Assembly: GCA_003344405.1 (NCBI GenBank)
Contig: NOWV01000114.1
Span: forward strand, 1-64,000
Direction: 5' to 3'
DNA from: Trichoplax sp. H2
Taxonomy: Eukaryota; Placozoa; Uniplacotomia; Trichoplacea
DNA length: 64,000 nucleotides
In this document: positions 1-12,900 of the stretch, in pieces
Position numbering within the stretch: position 1 is the first letter of the stretch
Layout of the letters: each line of letters begins with the position of its first letter
Position numbers and translations under genes: made by a program
Notes under the pieces: generated by a model
The model's input: only the letters and a program-made list of their open reading frames with translations
What the model was told of the DNA's origin: nothing
Database searches by the model: none

Positions 1-541
1 CTAAGGCAAGGTTAGTCAGTGGTCCAATCATAATCAAACTTACTTTATTCCTATTCTGATTAATTAAATTGATCATAGCATGGACGGCATGGTCTTCTCG
101 TAGTACTTTGTCTTTCCATTCTGGGTTATCATTCCTTTTTTTGATATCACCTAATCCGTCGGTCCCGTGAAAAGGAGGCGCATGGACGTGTTGTGTAACC
201 AATGGATGATCAGCTCCTGCGAAGACTGGAATATCGTCGCGCTCGCAAATTTCCAAAACGTAGGCTACATTCTTTACAACTTGGTCGACTCTGATATTAC
301 CGTTAACACATGTTATACCCAACAATTTCGATGTACGAAATGCGGATAATGCAAGTATAATTGCATTTGCATCATCAATACCACAATCGACATCCATGAG
401 TAAAAGATTTTCACTTTGTTTATTCTCTGCAATATTCGAATATTTAGCGTGGGCCAATGTTGACAATGTCTGCTGAACATTACAATATCGGCTAACAACT
501 CTTTTGCTTAGAAGATTACCAAAACATCGCATAAAAGACAT
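1..541 (-). CDS. Nucleoside hydrolase paralogue NH-A (5' part, runs off the window)
   Basis: The first 180 codons of an inosine/uridine-preferring nucleoside hydrolase, read on minus from the ATG at 541 and open to the window edge. This family cleaves the N-glycosidic bond of ribonucleosides in salvage. The Ca2+-binding motif reads DVDCGIDDA; the FHGTDGLGDI motif and the IGPLTNLALA segment follow in family order. The first ~35 residues contain Arg/Lys and no acidic residue, so they could be a mitochondrial presequence (inference). No intron is needed in the visible part. In the sister genes NH-B, NH-C and NH-D the single intron lies further 3', which here would be outside the window. It is divergently paired with NH-B across a 630-bp spacer of TACTG repeats. 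Mammals lack this family, but other animals keep it. Confidence 0.9.
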   Translation of the reverse strand, partial: MSFMRCFGNLLSKRVVSRYCNVQQTLSTLAHAKYSNIAENKQSENLLLMDVDCGIDDANAIILALSAFRTSKLLGITCVNGNIRVDQVVKNVAYVLEICERDDIPVFAGADHPLVTQHVHAPPFHGTDGLGDIKKRNDNPEWKDKVLREDHAVHAMINLINQNRNKVSLIMIGPLTNLAL

Positions 542-643
542 CCTGAGATCTACTGTACATTAATAGTCGATTATATTATGTAATTTTTTATGGTTATTAA
601 CCTCATAAGAGATGTAGGTAGTGAGGCGACGGGTCCGCTAGTG

Positions 644-1133
644 TTATACAGTGTACTGTATAGCTTAACAATAATATAAACGTTTAGTTGAGGGATAAAC
701 GTTATTAATCCATTCTAAATTTGACACCGTAGTGTACACTCACTGTACAGTACAGTACAGTACAGGTGATGCAGCACCTGAATGTACTGTATAGGAGGCC
801 CAGCCATAATAAGCCCGACTACTCAGATACTCAGCGTAAATAGCTTAAACGATGATACATTATTCTAAGAGTCTTTAAGCTATTTACGCTGAGTATCTGA
901 GTAGTCGGGGTTATTATGGCTGGGCCTAATGTACTGTACAGTACAGTACAGTACAGTACATAGCGAGAGCTAGTGGATACTGTACAGTGTACAGTACTGT
1001 ACTGTACTGTACTGTACAGTACAGTATGTACTGTACAGTAATTAATTATTGGATAGTGATGGACTACTGTACTGTACTGTACTGTATACTGTATACTGTA
1101 GGCTTTGTATTGTACAGTACTGTACTGTGATTG
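644..1133. repeat. TACTG/CAGTA pentamer arrays between NH-A and NH-B
   Basis: Runs of the 5-bp unit TACTG and of its reverse complement CAGTA alternate here (clear blocks at 732-765, 928-960, 977-1040, 1062-1102 and 1109-1133). Mixing both orientations makes many short palindromes such as GTACTGTAC. The arrays occupy the spacer between two divergent start codons (541 and 1172) and surround the palindrome at 796-927. Confidence 0.9.
796..927. repeat. 132-bp near-perfect palindrome (foldback/MITE-like)
   Basis: The left arm (796-849) and right arm (874-927) are 54 bp each and are reverse complements with one mismatch, separated by a 24-nt loop. The arm ends read AGGCCCAGCC and GGCTGGGCCT. An 11-bp direct repeat, AATGTACTGTA, lies at 781-791 and 928-938; it could be a target-site duplication but also matches the surrounding TACTG repeats. 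No transposase is visible, so this would be a non-autonomous element or a cruciform-forming locus. Confidence 0.9.
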
Positions 1134-1171
1134 AATTTTAGAAGGAGCAGTTTGGCATTTGAACTAAAAAG

Positions 1172-2372
1172 ATGTCAGAAATTGAAACATTGATTGCTGG
1201 AAAAACTTCGCTCTTGGATACCGATGCCGGTATTGATGATGCTCATGCTCTAATGGTTGCATTAACTCATGATAATTGCCGTGAGATTGTTGGTATTACA
1301 TGTACTTACGGCAACTGTTTAGTCGATCAAGTTGTTAAAAATGTTAGCTATATTTTAGAGTGGTATGATCGAAAGATTCCAGTATATAAAGGAGCACAAG
1401 CATCCCTAATGCGGACATACGAAGATTTAGCTTTTCATGGCCTTGATGGTCTTGGCGATATTGAATATCGTTGTGATAACAAGGAATGGATAGATAGTTT
1501 GTTGCAATCAGAGCATGCCGCAATAGCTATGATTAATTTAAGTAAAAAATACGAAAAAGAAATCACTTTAGTAGCTATTGGACCATTGACGAATCTTGCA
1601 TTAGCATGCAGGATTGATGGGAATTTCCCTTCAAGACTGAAGGAATTGATTGTTATGGGAGGTAGCCATACAGGTAGGAGATATTGTGCATGCCCACAGT
1701 ACTATAACATCTATACCCCAGAATAACTCTGAGTAGATCGTCATATGTTTGGTTAGCTAACCTAACTTAGATAATATAATTATTCCTGCAACTTTCTCCG
1801 GTTAATGGACTAATAATTATAATTAATATACTGTAGTCATAATTAATTAATTTGAAAACTTTGTTCTGACTTAAATTTTAGCTATGGGTAACGCTACATC
1901 AACGGGAGAATTTAACTTTGTCGTCGATCCGGAGGCGGCTGCCATAGTTTTAGATGAATTTCCAAAATCCTGTCCCGTTAAGATTGTACCTTTAGAAGTT
2001 ACTCATGCTTGTAGCATCGAATGGGATTGGATGTACGACACATGGCTTAAACAAGATTCCCCAAAAGCTACATTGAATCGAGATATGACGAAAAACCTAC
2101 TGAAAAAAATTAAATCTGAGATACCGGAGGGTTATCCAGCCTGGGATGTGCTAGCTGTTGCTACGGCCTTGCAACCAAATTTTATTCGTGATAGTTTCAA
2201 GACCTTTATGACCGTGGAACTTCATGGCAGCAGGACAAGAGGACAAGCTGTTATAGATCGAAGGATGAAATGTGATTACCCAGTTGAAGTAATTACAAAA
2301 ATTGATAGGGAATTGCTACGAGAAATGTTATATAAATCGACCATGTCAACGGAAAGTCATGTTAGCTCATAG
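1172..2372 (+). CDS. Nucleoside hydrolase paralogue NH-B (330 aa, Trp type)
   Basis: A complete nucleoside hydrolase from two exons, 1172-1673 and 1882-2372, joined by a phase-1 intron of 208 bp (GT at 1674, AG at 1880-1881). The metal-binding motif is DTDAGIDDA near residue 16. FHGLDGLGDI and IGPLTNLALA follow; the intron falls right after the MGG motif. Exon 2 starts with GEFNFVVDPEAA, which carries the Glu and Asn that hold the ribose in this family. The C-terminal metal Asp is preceded by Trp (PAWDVLA), the arrangement I recall for purine-specific IAG-type hydrolases, where His is used in the IU type. The ATG is the first in frame and sits 39 bp after the repeat array. The likely role is purine salvage (inference); there is no signal peptide. 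Confidence 0.93.
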
Positions 2373-4272
2373 TAATGACTTGACTAATTAATGAAGAGCC
2401 ACGCTAAAATATTTTGATCATACAATACACAATCGAACCCATCTTACACCTGTCAATGTGAAGTAAAATAGATCTTCGGATGATAATTAACATTACCTCA
2501 TTTACCTGCGGCAAACTTCTCGATTTGTACATACCTATTCTTTTAAGTGTAAAATTTCGTAAATAAGATGCACTCTCGTAGGCGTAAGGATGACTCCTCT
2601 TTTATGTACGTTTATAAAATATGTGTAATTTTGGAGTTACAATCTTGTAATCATCATTAGGGACAGTTCCTGTAACAATTTGACTTGTCTTATAACTTTT
2701 AGTAATTCTTAGATTGTTATCTTGATAACATGTAATAAAATTAAAAATCTTAGTTTATACTCCATTGCACATTTTAACTAATTTAATACCTGCTGTAATA
2801 ATATCTTCTTTAAGTAGCGTAAAGTAGTTTAAGCTAGACGATGATAGAAGGTATAAAGGATTTTATTGAGATATAGTTATAGGCTAACAATGATATGGTT
2901 GTTATAGATAAGGTATTTGAGATAGCAGGAACGTAGGAACTGACTAACGAGTTAGCTTACAAGGGTATTTATAGGTTTTAGATGAGATTGAGATAATGTC
3001 TTTATATGTATAGCATGTCGTCTATATGTCATCATAATGTCCGTATGTTATGAATGTTATGCAATACAGTACTTAAATGATATATGATAAGTATTCGTAT
3101 ATTAGGATATTACTATACTAGGCATCTTCTATATAAGATCATAATGTTACACCTGTATTATGTATTCAGTTTTGCTTATATTATTATTACTAGTGCAAAC
3201 TCCCGTCGCTTTGCTGACGGTTTACGATAATGTGCTCATTTAACATCTTTTACGAGGTTCAGTAAGAGGTTCAGTAACTTTATACCGTGTAAACAACCTG
3301 CTATCTGAGTTTATTCGACCGAAGATAGTCTATGATGCTACAATTTATAACGGAACACTCACCACGTCCTTCAATTCATGAATGTGTGATTTAGCGGAGT
3401 TTTGATTGACCTTCGGTCGATTACCTTCTTACAAAGTGCTCTTATATGGAGATAAACTTAGGGTTACGGAAGGTGCATAATAAGCAATTGCGGTAAATTG
3501 CAGCTATCCCTAATGATGGTCACAGGACTGTGTAACTACCAGCTACTGTATTCATCAAGTGCGGTACTGTCGTTACAAGATTGTACTGTACATATTTTGT
3601 TAATGTTTTTAAACTTTTCAAGTGAAACGAAGTATTTTAGATGAAGATAATCGATTTCTTATAATTATAAATAAATATGATATCTAATTGGTGAACCTTT
3701 TCAATCTGTTGGATACCAGATGCATTAAGTATGATATATTTTAAATTGTTATATAAGATGGATTTTCAACAATTTAAGCCTGTTGCATTTGCAATGAATT
3801 TATTACGGTTTCGGTCTATTCGGATTTACTGTACTGTAGCGCTTTCCATAACTTTTGCTGTTAAAATCGACAGACTACGAGACCATTACATAACGTAATG
3901 GCTTAGTTGTTAGTTGAATGGGAGTCGATGTGATAAATCATATGGTTTGATAATAATAATAATAAAAATCAGAATAAGTTCTTATTATCTAGTATTCACC
4001 TTAAATATTGTCAACTTTTGAGATACTGCTAGTAGTACTATGTGTTCCACATTTATTAGTTTCATAACTGAAACAGCTGTTTTTATTACACTTTTATCCA
4101 ATGAATTCCTCTAAATAGTATAACGGTACGGTAATTTCATTAATCAATTAATTTTTCTTGTAGCAACTGCTTTTGCGTTTCTATTTCTATTACTTGTAGA
4201 ACTTTAGTGTTCGCAGATAATGCAAACTGTCCCAGTGCATCTTGTCTATTGAATTTTAGAGTAAAAGCGAGA
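2373..4272. other. Tandem intergenic region NH-B to NH-C
   Basis: About 1.9 kb of AT-rich DNA between two genes on the same strand. It holds only isolated TACTGTAC words (for example near 3583 and 3827). I see no coding exon or RNA gene. Confidence 0.5.
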
Positions 4273-6122
4273 ATGGGTTGTCATCTTTCAAAAAAAGTCT
4301 ACCGTTATCATAATGTTTCGAGTGACCCTGGTATTAAAACGTATTCACGATATGAACATCCGAAAGAAGAATTATTACCTAGTATGCTTAAATCGGATAA
4401 AAAATGGCTAATTATTGATACAGACGCTGGTATTGATAGCGCTTTAGCGATCTTGTTGGCTCTACATCATGATGATGTGGGTAATATTCTAGCTATCACG
4501 TGCGTCAACGGAATTGTAACAGTAGATCAAGCAGTCAAAAATGTCGTATATGTTCTTAATATTTGTGATTGTGATACTATTCCAATATATAAAGGATCAG
4601 ATCGACCTCTTGTTGGAGATGGATTGGCAAACGAACCCTGTTATAATGGTCAAGATGGTTTAGGTGATATTCATGATCGTTTTGATTCTAGATTGTTTTA
4701 TAATAAAATCGTCAGGTCGGAGAATGCAATTAACATCATGGTTTCACTTGCCAGCCGGTATGAAGGAAAAATTAGTTTGATTGCCTTAGGTCCATTGACT
4801 AACTTAGCTTTAGCCTGCAAAGTAAATCGAAATTTTCCTCGGCAGTTAAGAGATTTAACAATATTAGGTGGAAGGTACTATCCAGGTACGTATCGAGACA
4901 CATGCAACATATAGTTTTTCTTAGAATAGAGGGCGCGACGTCTCTAGAGTATTAGTCTGATTTCCTATAGTATATACTGTAGGTACAATACATAAATTAG
5001 CATTAATACGTTTTATATATTACTGTGTTCCATATAATATATCTTAAATTTTAAAACAGATATCTTAAAAATGTACTATATTAGCCACGCTAGTTTCTAT
5101 GTACACACCTCGTGTGCTCCATCGTACTTAACAAAATTGCCTTTCATCATCAATACAGAATATCCTAGATTAACTTTATTGTTAATATATCTTGATATAT
5201 AAATGATAATTCGAAATCTATTTCTTATATCTATATCGTAATAAATTCGTCCCGTGTATCTCATCTCAATTTCATGTACGTTTATAGTTCTTTACTTTCT
5301 GTAAATCTTCCAATACAATTTCCTGCTTTCTACATAATAGAATCTCACTCTAAAGTTCGTATACTGTGTGAACTTTCATCTTATACTACAGCATTTATAT
5401 TATTGTCCTATTTACTACTTGTAACTATTTTTCTTTGCACATGATTTATTTACTAGCTAATTTTCTTATTACAAAATTGACTTATCACAGTTTGTATGAG
5501 GCTATTTACTACAGGTGTATATTCATATACTCTATTTCTGTAGCATTCTTTCATATGATTATAGGTAATACTACATGCTAGTGTGATCAATGCTGAGTCA
5601 TCTAACGATTTGTGCTTGAAAAACAATTATAAAATCAATTTGTAATTGATAGGTCTGGAAGATGCGCTAAACAGTAAAGAATCAAACTTTCTGATAGATC
5701 CAGAAGCCGCTCACATAGTGCTAAAAGAATATCCCCTTATGTGCCCTACGCGTATCATTAATGGAGAAACAGTAGTCCATCATCCAATAAATTTCCAGTG
5801 GACAAATGATGTTTGGTTGAAGAATGATACCAAAAAAAGTGGTTTTGTTGAACAAATTGTTAGTAAAGCCTTACAATTCTATCGACGGAGAGATACTAAC
5901 GGATATTATGTCTTTGATCCAACAGCAACGGCTGTTGCTATTGATCCACATATCGTCATTGGTGCTACTCAAATCAAAGTGGAAGTTAATTTGAGAGATC
6001 CTGATTGTCGAGGTCATATAGAAATTAAGTTGCAAGGCTCTGAGGAAGATGGAAATTTACTTCTTGTTCAAAACATTAACGTTGATGTGCTGAAAGACAT
6101 GCTCTGGAACACAGTTAAATGA
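4273..6122 (+). CDS. Nucleoside hydrolase paralogue NH-C (360 aa, divergent active site, possible N-myristoylation)
   Basis: Two exons, 4273-4885 and 5653-6122, with a phase-1 intron at the same place as in NH-B and NH-D. The ATG at 4273 gives an N-terminus MGCHLSKK, which fits the N-myristoylation rule (Gly2, Ser6) with Cys3 as a possible palmitoylation site; an open frame extends upstream but has no ATG. A ~55-residue extension precedes the hydrolase core. The metal motif reads DTDAGIDSA, with Ser replacing the second of the paired Asp residues. The usual FHG of the FHG-DGLGDI motif is YNG. The ribose-holding region is KESNFLIDPEAA, and the C-terminal metal Asp is preceded by Phe (VFDPTA). 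The fold seems intact, but two or three ligand positions are changed, so reduced or altered activity is likely (inference). Confidence 0.92.
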
Positions 6123-7352
6123 TAATAATAAGCCTTATTTTACAGACTTATTTGTCTGTCTCAAACACGGTATTATTCCTAAGTAATATTTAGCATAAGT
6201 TTATTTGTTACTCGTAGTGGTATTTAATTATTACTGCATAAGGCATAAAACACAGATTTAAGTTATTACGAATTATTAAATCGATATAATTTGTCATGGA
6301 TAAAAGCAGATACATATTTGCATATAGTAGACAGGAAAATATTTTTAGTTCCCTTAGCTTAAAGTAAGCAGGGTTTCTAAAAATACCGGTAGCACGTGCA
6401 AAATCCGTTAGCGTAAGGATGATTACTAGTGATAACTCAAATATTTCTAAAGTAATACTAAGGATATACGTAGTAATGCACCAATATTAGATGTTGTTAC
6501 AAATTATGATTAAGTGCAAGTTAATACAGTCACTGTAAAATCAATTCGAAATGCAGTAATACTAGTTGAGTCTGCATAAGAGAAAGGAATTTAGCCATAT
6601 TAATGTCCCTAACTATCGAGAAATTATATATTTATCATCTATTTAAAGTTATTAATAGTAATTTGATATTTGTACTACAGTATATCATTAATTAGCCAGT
6701 CATAAAATTGCTATCACGCAATCATTTACCTCGATTCTTTATTAATAAACTTAAAAAATTAATAACCAAAACATGAACAAATTTTAAAGCAGTTATCGCC
6801 TTAGAAGAATATTAATCACGGTAGTCAACTCGGCGATTATACAACACTTTATGCAATAGATAAAATAATATTGCTCGTCTCTAGAAACGCTCTTATAGCA
6901 AACTAATTTATGTATACAAAGATATTTAGCTGTATGTAATTTCCAATCTTAAACAGCCAATAAAAATGTTCAAATCCTTTTTAGTGATTAAAAAATATCA
7001 TAACAATATAAGGCTACCAATTAATTTAGACATTAACGAAGGTTTCGTAAATGACTAATTTACGTCTTCAATAATTATAATTATATTGACTTGAGTTACT
7101 AAATTTAATTAGGAGCCAATAACAATGTCAAGGGGAAAAACTAAAATAATAGCTTATACTGCTTATAAATAATTAAGCCGCATTTCAAAACTACTAGGGA
7201 CGAAATTAAAATTTTCCATGCGGCATATATTACATTTGATGAACTTTCTGTATCTGCATCGATGGAAGTCAATCAACATTAAACTCACTGAAAAGTATTA
7301 TGAACAAATTTTGCCATCCTCAAGTCTTTACACCAGAAGAATTTTAGATTTG
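6123..7352. other. Convergent intergenic region NH-C / LIS1
   Basis: Tail-to-tail spacer of 1.2 kb, AT-rich. It has no TACTG array and no recognisable exon; it presumably holds both 3' UTRs. Confidence 0.5.
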
Positions 7353-9963
7353 CTAGCGACATTCCCAAACTTTAATCGTTAAATCAACACTACCTGTGAT
7401 AACGAACGGTGACGAACGATGAAAATCTGAAAAAACAACGACATTAGGATCTAACCAACTTAATTAAAACGTCAAAACAATAATTATTGTGAAGCACGTT
7501 ACTAAACAACGCTGCTTCTGTACCTATTGTAGTAACAAAATGATTATGAGCCTCTAGACTTTTTGAACATCTTTTATGTCTTAATTCCCAAATTTTGATA
7601 GTCTTATCGTCCGAAGCGCTAGTAAGGTATTTACCACCAGCATGAAATGCTAAACCTCTAACCCAATTATCATGGCCCACCTATGATAATTAAAAATAAC
7701 TATGAGCGCAAGATACTTCTTTTTAAGGCTATTAGCGTCATACACAAAAATAAGGGTATACCAATGAAAATAGGCAAACTGCAGTAGTGACATCCCATAT
7801 TTTAATTACACGATCTCGAGAACCAGAAGCTAAAAATGGGCCAGACTTTTGTCCCTTCGGCACTTCTGTACCACTGGCCTCATTAATATACCTATTGCAA
7901 CTTTCTGGAGCCCACTTAATACATTCAACTACATGTTCATGACCTCTCAATTCTTCTTTGCATTCTTTACTGGATAGTGACCAAATGCGAACAGTCTAGA
8001 AAGGTAAATGATTGCAATAAATCTTAAAGTTTCTACAAAATTTTTTAATATTTACGTTTATACGATAGCGAGAGCATTTCACCTGATCGTTGGAACAACT
8101 TGCCATTAGAGATCCTAAAGAATTAAGGTGCAGTTGTTGAATTATAGGCTACAAAATTGTAACATTCAAATTGCGCTAATAATATCGCTAACCGTCAGAT
8201 GCAACAGCAACTCGTCTCACCCATTCCCTATGACCTTCGAAATTATAAACACAGTACCTAACAGAATACGGCAAATCATACTACGATTAAATGCGTATAA
8301 ACGTTAACGATTTCTTAGAGGCTAATACTAACCCAGTTGCAACTTCCCACATTTTAATAGTTTTGTCTCTTGAGGAAGATAATAAAAAGTCGCCGGACGG
8401 GAGAAAGCATACCGATGAAACATTATGATCGTGACCTTAAAGTAATATCATTTTGACATCACAAAAATGTCCAGTTAGAGTAATGTTCATATGATTATTA
8501 ACAAGCCGTTATAAAACTGACCACGAAGTGTCATTCTGCATTCAAAAGTTTGAAAATCCCATATTTTGACAGTCATATCAGCAGAGGAAGATGCTGTCGA
8601 AAAGTGTTACAAGAAATATCTAATAAATTTAATGTAAAATAGCTATTAAAATTGCAAGATTAAAAGCTTACCGAGTAATTTACCACTAGAATCAAAGGCC
8701 AAATCTTGAACTGAATCAGTATGTCCTCTCAATGTTCTTTCAAAATCGCCAGATTCATAATCCCAGATCTAAGAAAAATAGCGCGTTAATCAACTGTAAA
8801 AGCTTATCCTTTATCATAAAATAATTATACCCTAATATAAATTAATATAACCTTCATCGAGGCGTCTTCTGATGAAGAAACCATAACGTTATATACTGGG
8901 TGGAACACAACACAGGTAATAGGACTTCGATGACCAGAAAGACTATGTCTATAAAGTACAATCGATAATTTGTTTTATAACACTTGGCTCAACGTGAGAA
9001 GCAGAATAGAGAATTCGATAAATTACTTTTCCGGTGGTCTGGGGATCCAGTCGTTTGAGGAACGAGAATTTCTTGTTGGAACTGCACAGTTAAGTAGATG
9101 GTATTAATACCATAATGATAACACTAATGTTACAGATAAATCTTCTAACCTCCGCTGTTCATTTCTCTTGTTGTATTATTAAGCCTTAATTCAAGATCCA
9201 TAACCTATCATCATAAAATAATCTTATCCTTCATAATGGTTCATTTGTTCATATTAATAATGAGGATAATTATAATTCTTTAGTAATTGATAACTTTTAC
9301 GCAGGCATTTATCATTTGTGGCAATTTTAAGATTATGCTTACTTTCTTCTGCAATCTTACTACTGAGGTCCATTTTTTCTCTAATAAGCCGCTGTACTTT
9401 TTGTTATCAATTTCCTTGGGCTAACAAGATCAAAACGAATATAGAATTTCATCAGCAGTATTTCATGGTTCTAGTACAGTTACAAAACGAAAATTAATCT
9501 ATTTTAACTACTCCTTCAATGTATAGCGCCCTCAGAGAGAAAAATAGGATCCAGCAGACTAAGAAAGGTAAATAGAAGTTATAAGAGTAGCTATGGCCAC
9601 GTACAATTGATGCATCTTTTTTAAAGGCTTCCAGGGCGTTAGTATATCCACATGATTGAAGGTAATCAGCGACAGCGAAACGCCTAGCGTTGGTAAATGG
9701 TAGAGTTAAAATAATCTGTTCATCAATCCATAGCTAACAAGTCTCTTATCGCAATAAAAATTGTATATCATATACGCGTGCAGTACATTTTATTAAAATA
9801 AGCAGATTAGTGACCGTTCTAGAGACAATATAATAAAACTTCATTGCTATAATACTTAACATTGTATCCATCTCATTTTAATATTATATATAATATCAGC
9901 TTATGGTTAGGGGTTAAAGCTTGGAACTTACAGTTCTTCTTCTTGCTTTGGTGATAGTACCAT
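7353..9963 (-). CDS. PAFAH1B1: LIS1 / PAF acetylhydrolase IB regulatory subunit (409 aa)
   Basis: Fourteen exons on minus: 9963-9932, 9683-9605, 9420-9343, 9204-9150, 9081-9027, 8948-8852, 8768-8672, 8593-8522, 8435-8333, 8257-8193, 8114-8083, 7995-7762, 7680-7524, 7426-7353. All phases agree. The product is 409 aa, against 410 in human. LIS1 binds cytoplasmic dynein and regulates its motility and nuclear positioning. Visible parts: N-terminus [11 protein letters not shown], a LisH motif with [10 protein letters not shown], a coiled-coil segment around [15 protein letters not shown], then seven WD40 repeats with LIS1 signatures ([37 protein letters not shown]), ending [12 protein letters not shown]. 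Exon 1 codes for only 10 full codons and was found from its GTAAGT donor and phase. Residue-level identity along the whole length makes the call secure. Confidence 0.96.
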
Positions 9964-12900
9964 ATTCGGATAGTTGTACGCAAAGATTGCAGGTATACTT
10001 ACGCTACAAAAATTCCTTTTAAGCTACTTTAGACCTACAATACACTATGGAGCCATTAAAAATAAAGCACACGTTATACAATATCCAGATAACTACTAGG
10101 CAAAATCTATTCCAGAATCACAAATCATAAATTACAGTACTAAAACTTTGCCAAAAGGGACGAAATTGCCCATAATTCGTACTTTGTCGCCGATATATTG
10201 TGCTATAAATAGATACTATAATAAAATAAATCTGAGTCTGTTTTTGATCAACTCAATTAATGGTTTAAAAAAATCAGATAAGAACTTGTAGGTAGGATGC
10301 ATGCGTTTCTTCACGTAGATCATCAAATCGTAACGTGCGTCACAGACGCTTTACAATAATACTAACGTAATTTTTTACTAAATCGTTTATTAGAGCGGAT
10401 CATCAGGCAGATTATTATGATTAACTAACCTGAATCAAGAAATACAATGATGTAGTAAAATTCCCTTTACATTTAAATAAATACCGTATCAGATGAGGGC
10501 AATCTCTCAACCCGACGTATCAAATTATATTGGGAGCTATTTTGCTAAGAACTTCTGTCTACAGCACTGTATTGTTTCTAGTCTATATTAAGTGTCCGTA
10601 CACGCGTAACGTATTGCCAATGGCAATGGGAGAGGTAAAGGAAGCAACCCTAACAATTGTATTTAATGTAAATAGAATCAATACAGTATTTCCCCAGATG
10701 CAATAATGCACTGTTTTCTAACTTAAACTTCGAATACAGTATTCATTCAAATTTCAAAACAACAAAATACTTGTGGACTTTGATATGTTACTAAAAGTAT
10801 TTCAACTGTAGTATAGCAATAGGACATTTAAGACTATTCTAGGTCACGATGTAAAATATTTCAAATAGAGATTGCTCTTGTAAGATTTTAATAATTCTAA
10901 TTTCATACATCATTTAGCATGTAACGCAGTACAATTATTCAATGCTACTAGACAATTCTGTCGAGGGGACTTTGCACAATAATGTACTTCAGTGTATCGT
11001 ATCACATAAAGTTTTTTAACTGGATCGCAAGAAAGATGCATAGTGTATAAGCAGTATCTCTCGCGATTCATTAAATATAGACTACTGGATACAGACCAAA
11101 AGATAAGTCTTCATTCAAGTTAAAATTGTCATACGAATATGGTGCAGAGAAGAGTGCTCTGTAGACCACCTTGCATTCGTGGTTGAACTGAATCAAATCA
11201 GCCATAGCGGCCCATACTCATACTCATACATGCGGTAAACGAATCAACAAACTGAGATGTAAGCGTACATGCCCAACTAGCAGTTTACTTCTTTCGCACC
11301 CACGGAATACTGTAATTAATGGAAGGACAACTGTATTTAACACCGTTTATAGCATGGATCTCATTAATAAACAGTTGTGTAAACCGACCGCGACTTGTTG
11401 TAATGTGAAATTAGATAATTTATAATGTATACAGTATATTTAAACGATATTCCTCACCTTTATAAAGTATGTATACAGTACAGTACTGTCCATTTACTCG
11501 TATTCGATCCTGAATTAATTAATTACTAAGTGAATAAGATACTCAGGCGCAATGAATTTGCGTTACCTTACTAGTATGTAGGGATCGATTGCAATAATTG
11601 TAAGGTCTAGTAATGTAAATGCAGAAAGTACTACTGTACTAGAGGCAAAAACATTAGAGCACTGCTTCTGTCTAACATACCATGAATGTATAGTGCGTGT
11701 ACAGTATTAATTAACATGGTCTCTGAATAGTGGAAAACGTAGTGTTTCTGTTCTCCACGATCAAGGTGATCAAGGAAATATTACAACTACAGCATCACTA
11801 CTGTACAATCCAAAACTTGATTAGGTGCTATAAGTATAACCGTGTGAACTAAAGTCAAGAATGATAGCGTCGTAGTGCCATAAACTAATGATAATTTGTC
11901 AGTAAATTCAATCAAAATAGGTCGTGAAACTTTTAAATTTTGCGAGAATTCTAAAACTGAAATAGCAAATCATGTTCAAGATACTGTACGTAATAGAAGG
12001 CGTTTGCGTAAAAATGCAATTAATAAGAGGCCGCTGCTATAAAAATTGTTTAACACTGGATTCAAAAATAACCTACCTACAATATATAATGTATCAATAA
12101 CGGTTTTCTTATATTTGTTCAATCGCTTTTAATTCTTCCTATAAATTGGAAATTGTAGCATTTAATAAATAAAAGTATTATCCATAACCTCTGCAGCTTG
12201 TACGCGAAAGCACTGTGCAATGCAAAACGACGCCGATCTGGATTTTAGAAGTCAATGGCTCAAGAGACACTACAGTATGTACAGCTTGTTAGCTTTTTAA
12301 AGGTTGCAGCACAGTATCGTGCATCATACATAGTACAATACTGTAGCATGTTGCGGCTGCGTGAGCGCTCTTGCTCAGCACGCGATGTCGTAGATTAACT
12401 TGAATATAATAAAAAATATACAGTATATAAATATAATATACTGCCATTAGTAAGTAACACTAGCTGCCATAGTACAGTACTGTACTACTCACTGCTTAGT
12501 GCTAAAAAATTTTAATTTACAGTACAGTATGTACTGTACAGTGTGCACTGTACTGTACAGTACAGAATACTGTACAACTGTAATACAGTACAGTACAGTA
12601 CAATACTGTACTGTACTGTACGTCCTTCAGTTGGCGGTCTGCAAATACCAATCTCAGCTCTTAGATAAGTCTGGTCCATTACCTCTATGATCTCGTCAGA
12701 TCATATAATTGGGGAATTTACAAAAATCGTACAGTACCAATATATCTGACCACTCATCTTTTTAGGCAGAGTGTAATAAGATAGCATGTATTTTATTATT
12801 TTAATCACGATGCTGTGCTGTACGAAATACGAAAAATCGTTCTTGTGCCGGTATAACTACACTGTACAATGTACAGTGTACATGTATTAATTAGTGTATA

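Noticed and set aside
644-1133. Pentamer arrays as telomeric or centromeric satellite
   Set aside because: They are short, interrupted, in both orientations and scattered among active-looking genes, unlike telomere repeats or long centromeric arrays.
4207-4272. Upstream extension of NH-C from a GTG codon
   Set aside because: GTG is not a normal animal start; the ATG at 4273 gives a sensible N-terminus.
9684-9733. In-frame upstream extension of LIS1 exon 2
   Set aside because: It lacks an ATG and does not match LIS1. The [11 protein letters not shown] exon at 9963-9932 joins in phase at 9683 and restores the expected N-terminus.
12499-12690. Plus-strand open frame of 63 codons
   Set aside because: It is mostly a translation of the TACTG array (YSTVQYCT-type peptides) and has no family resemblance.
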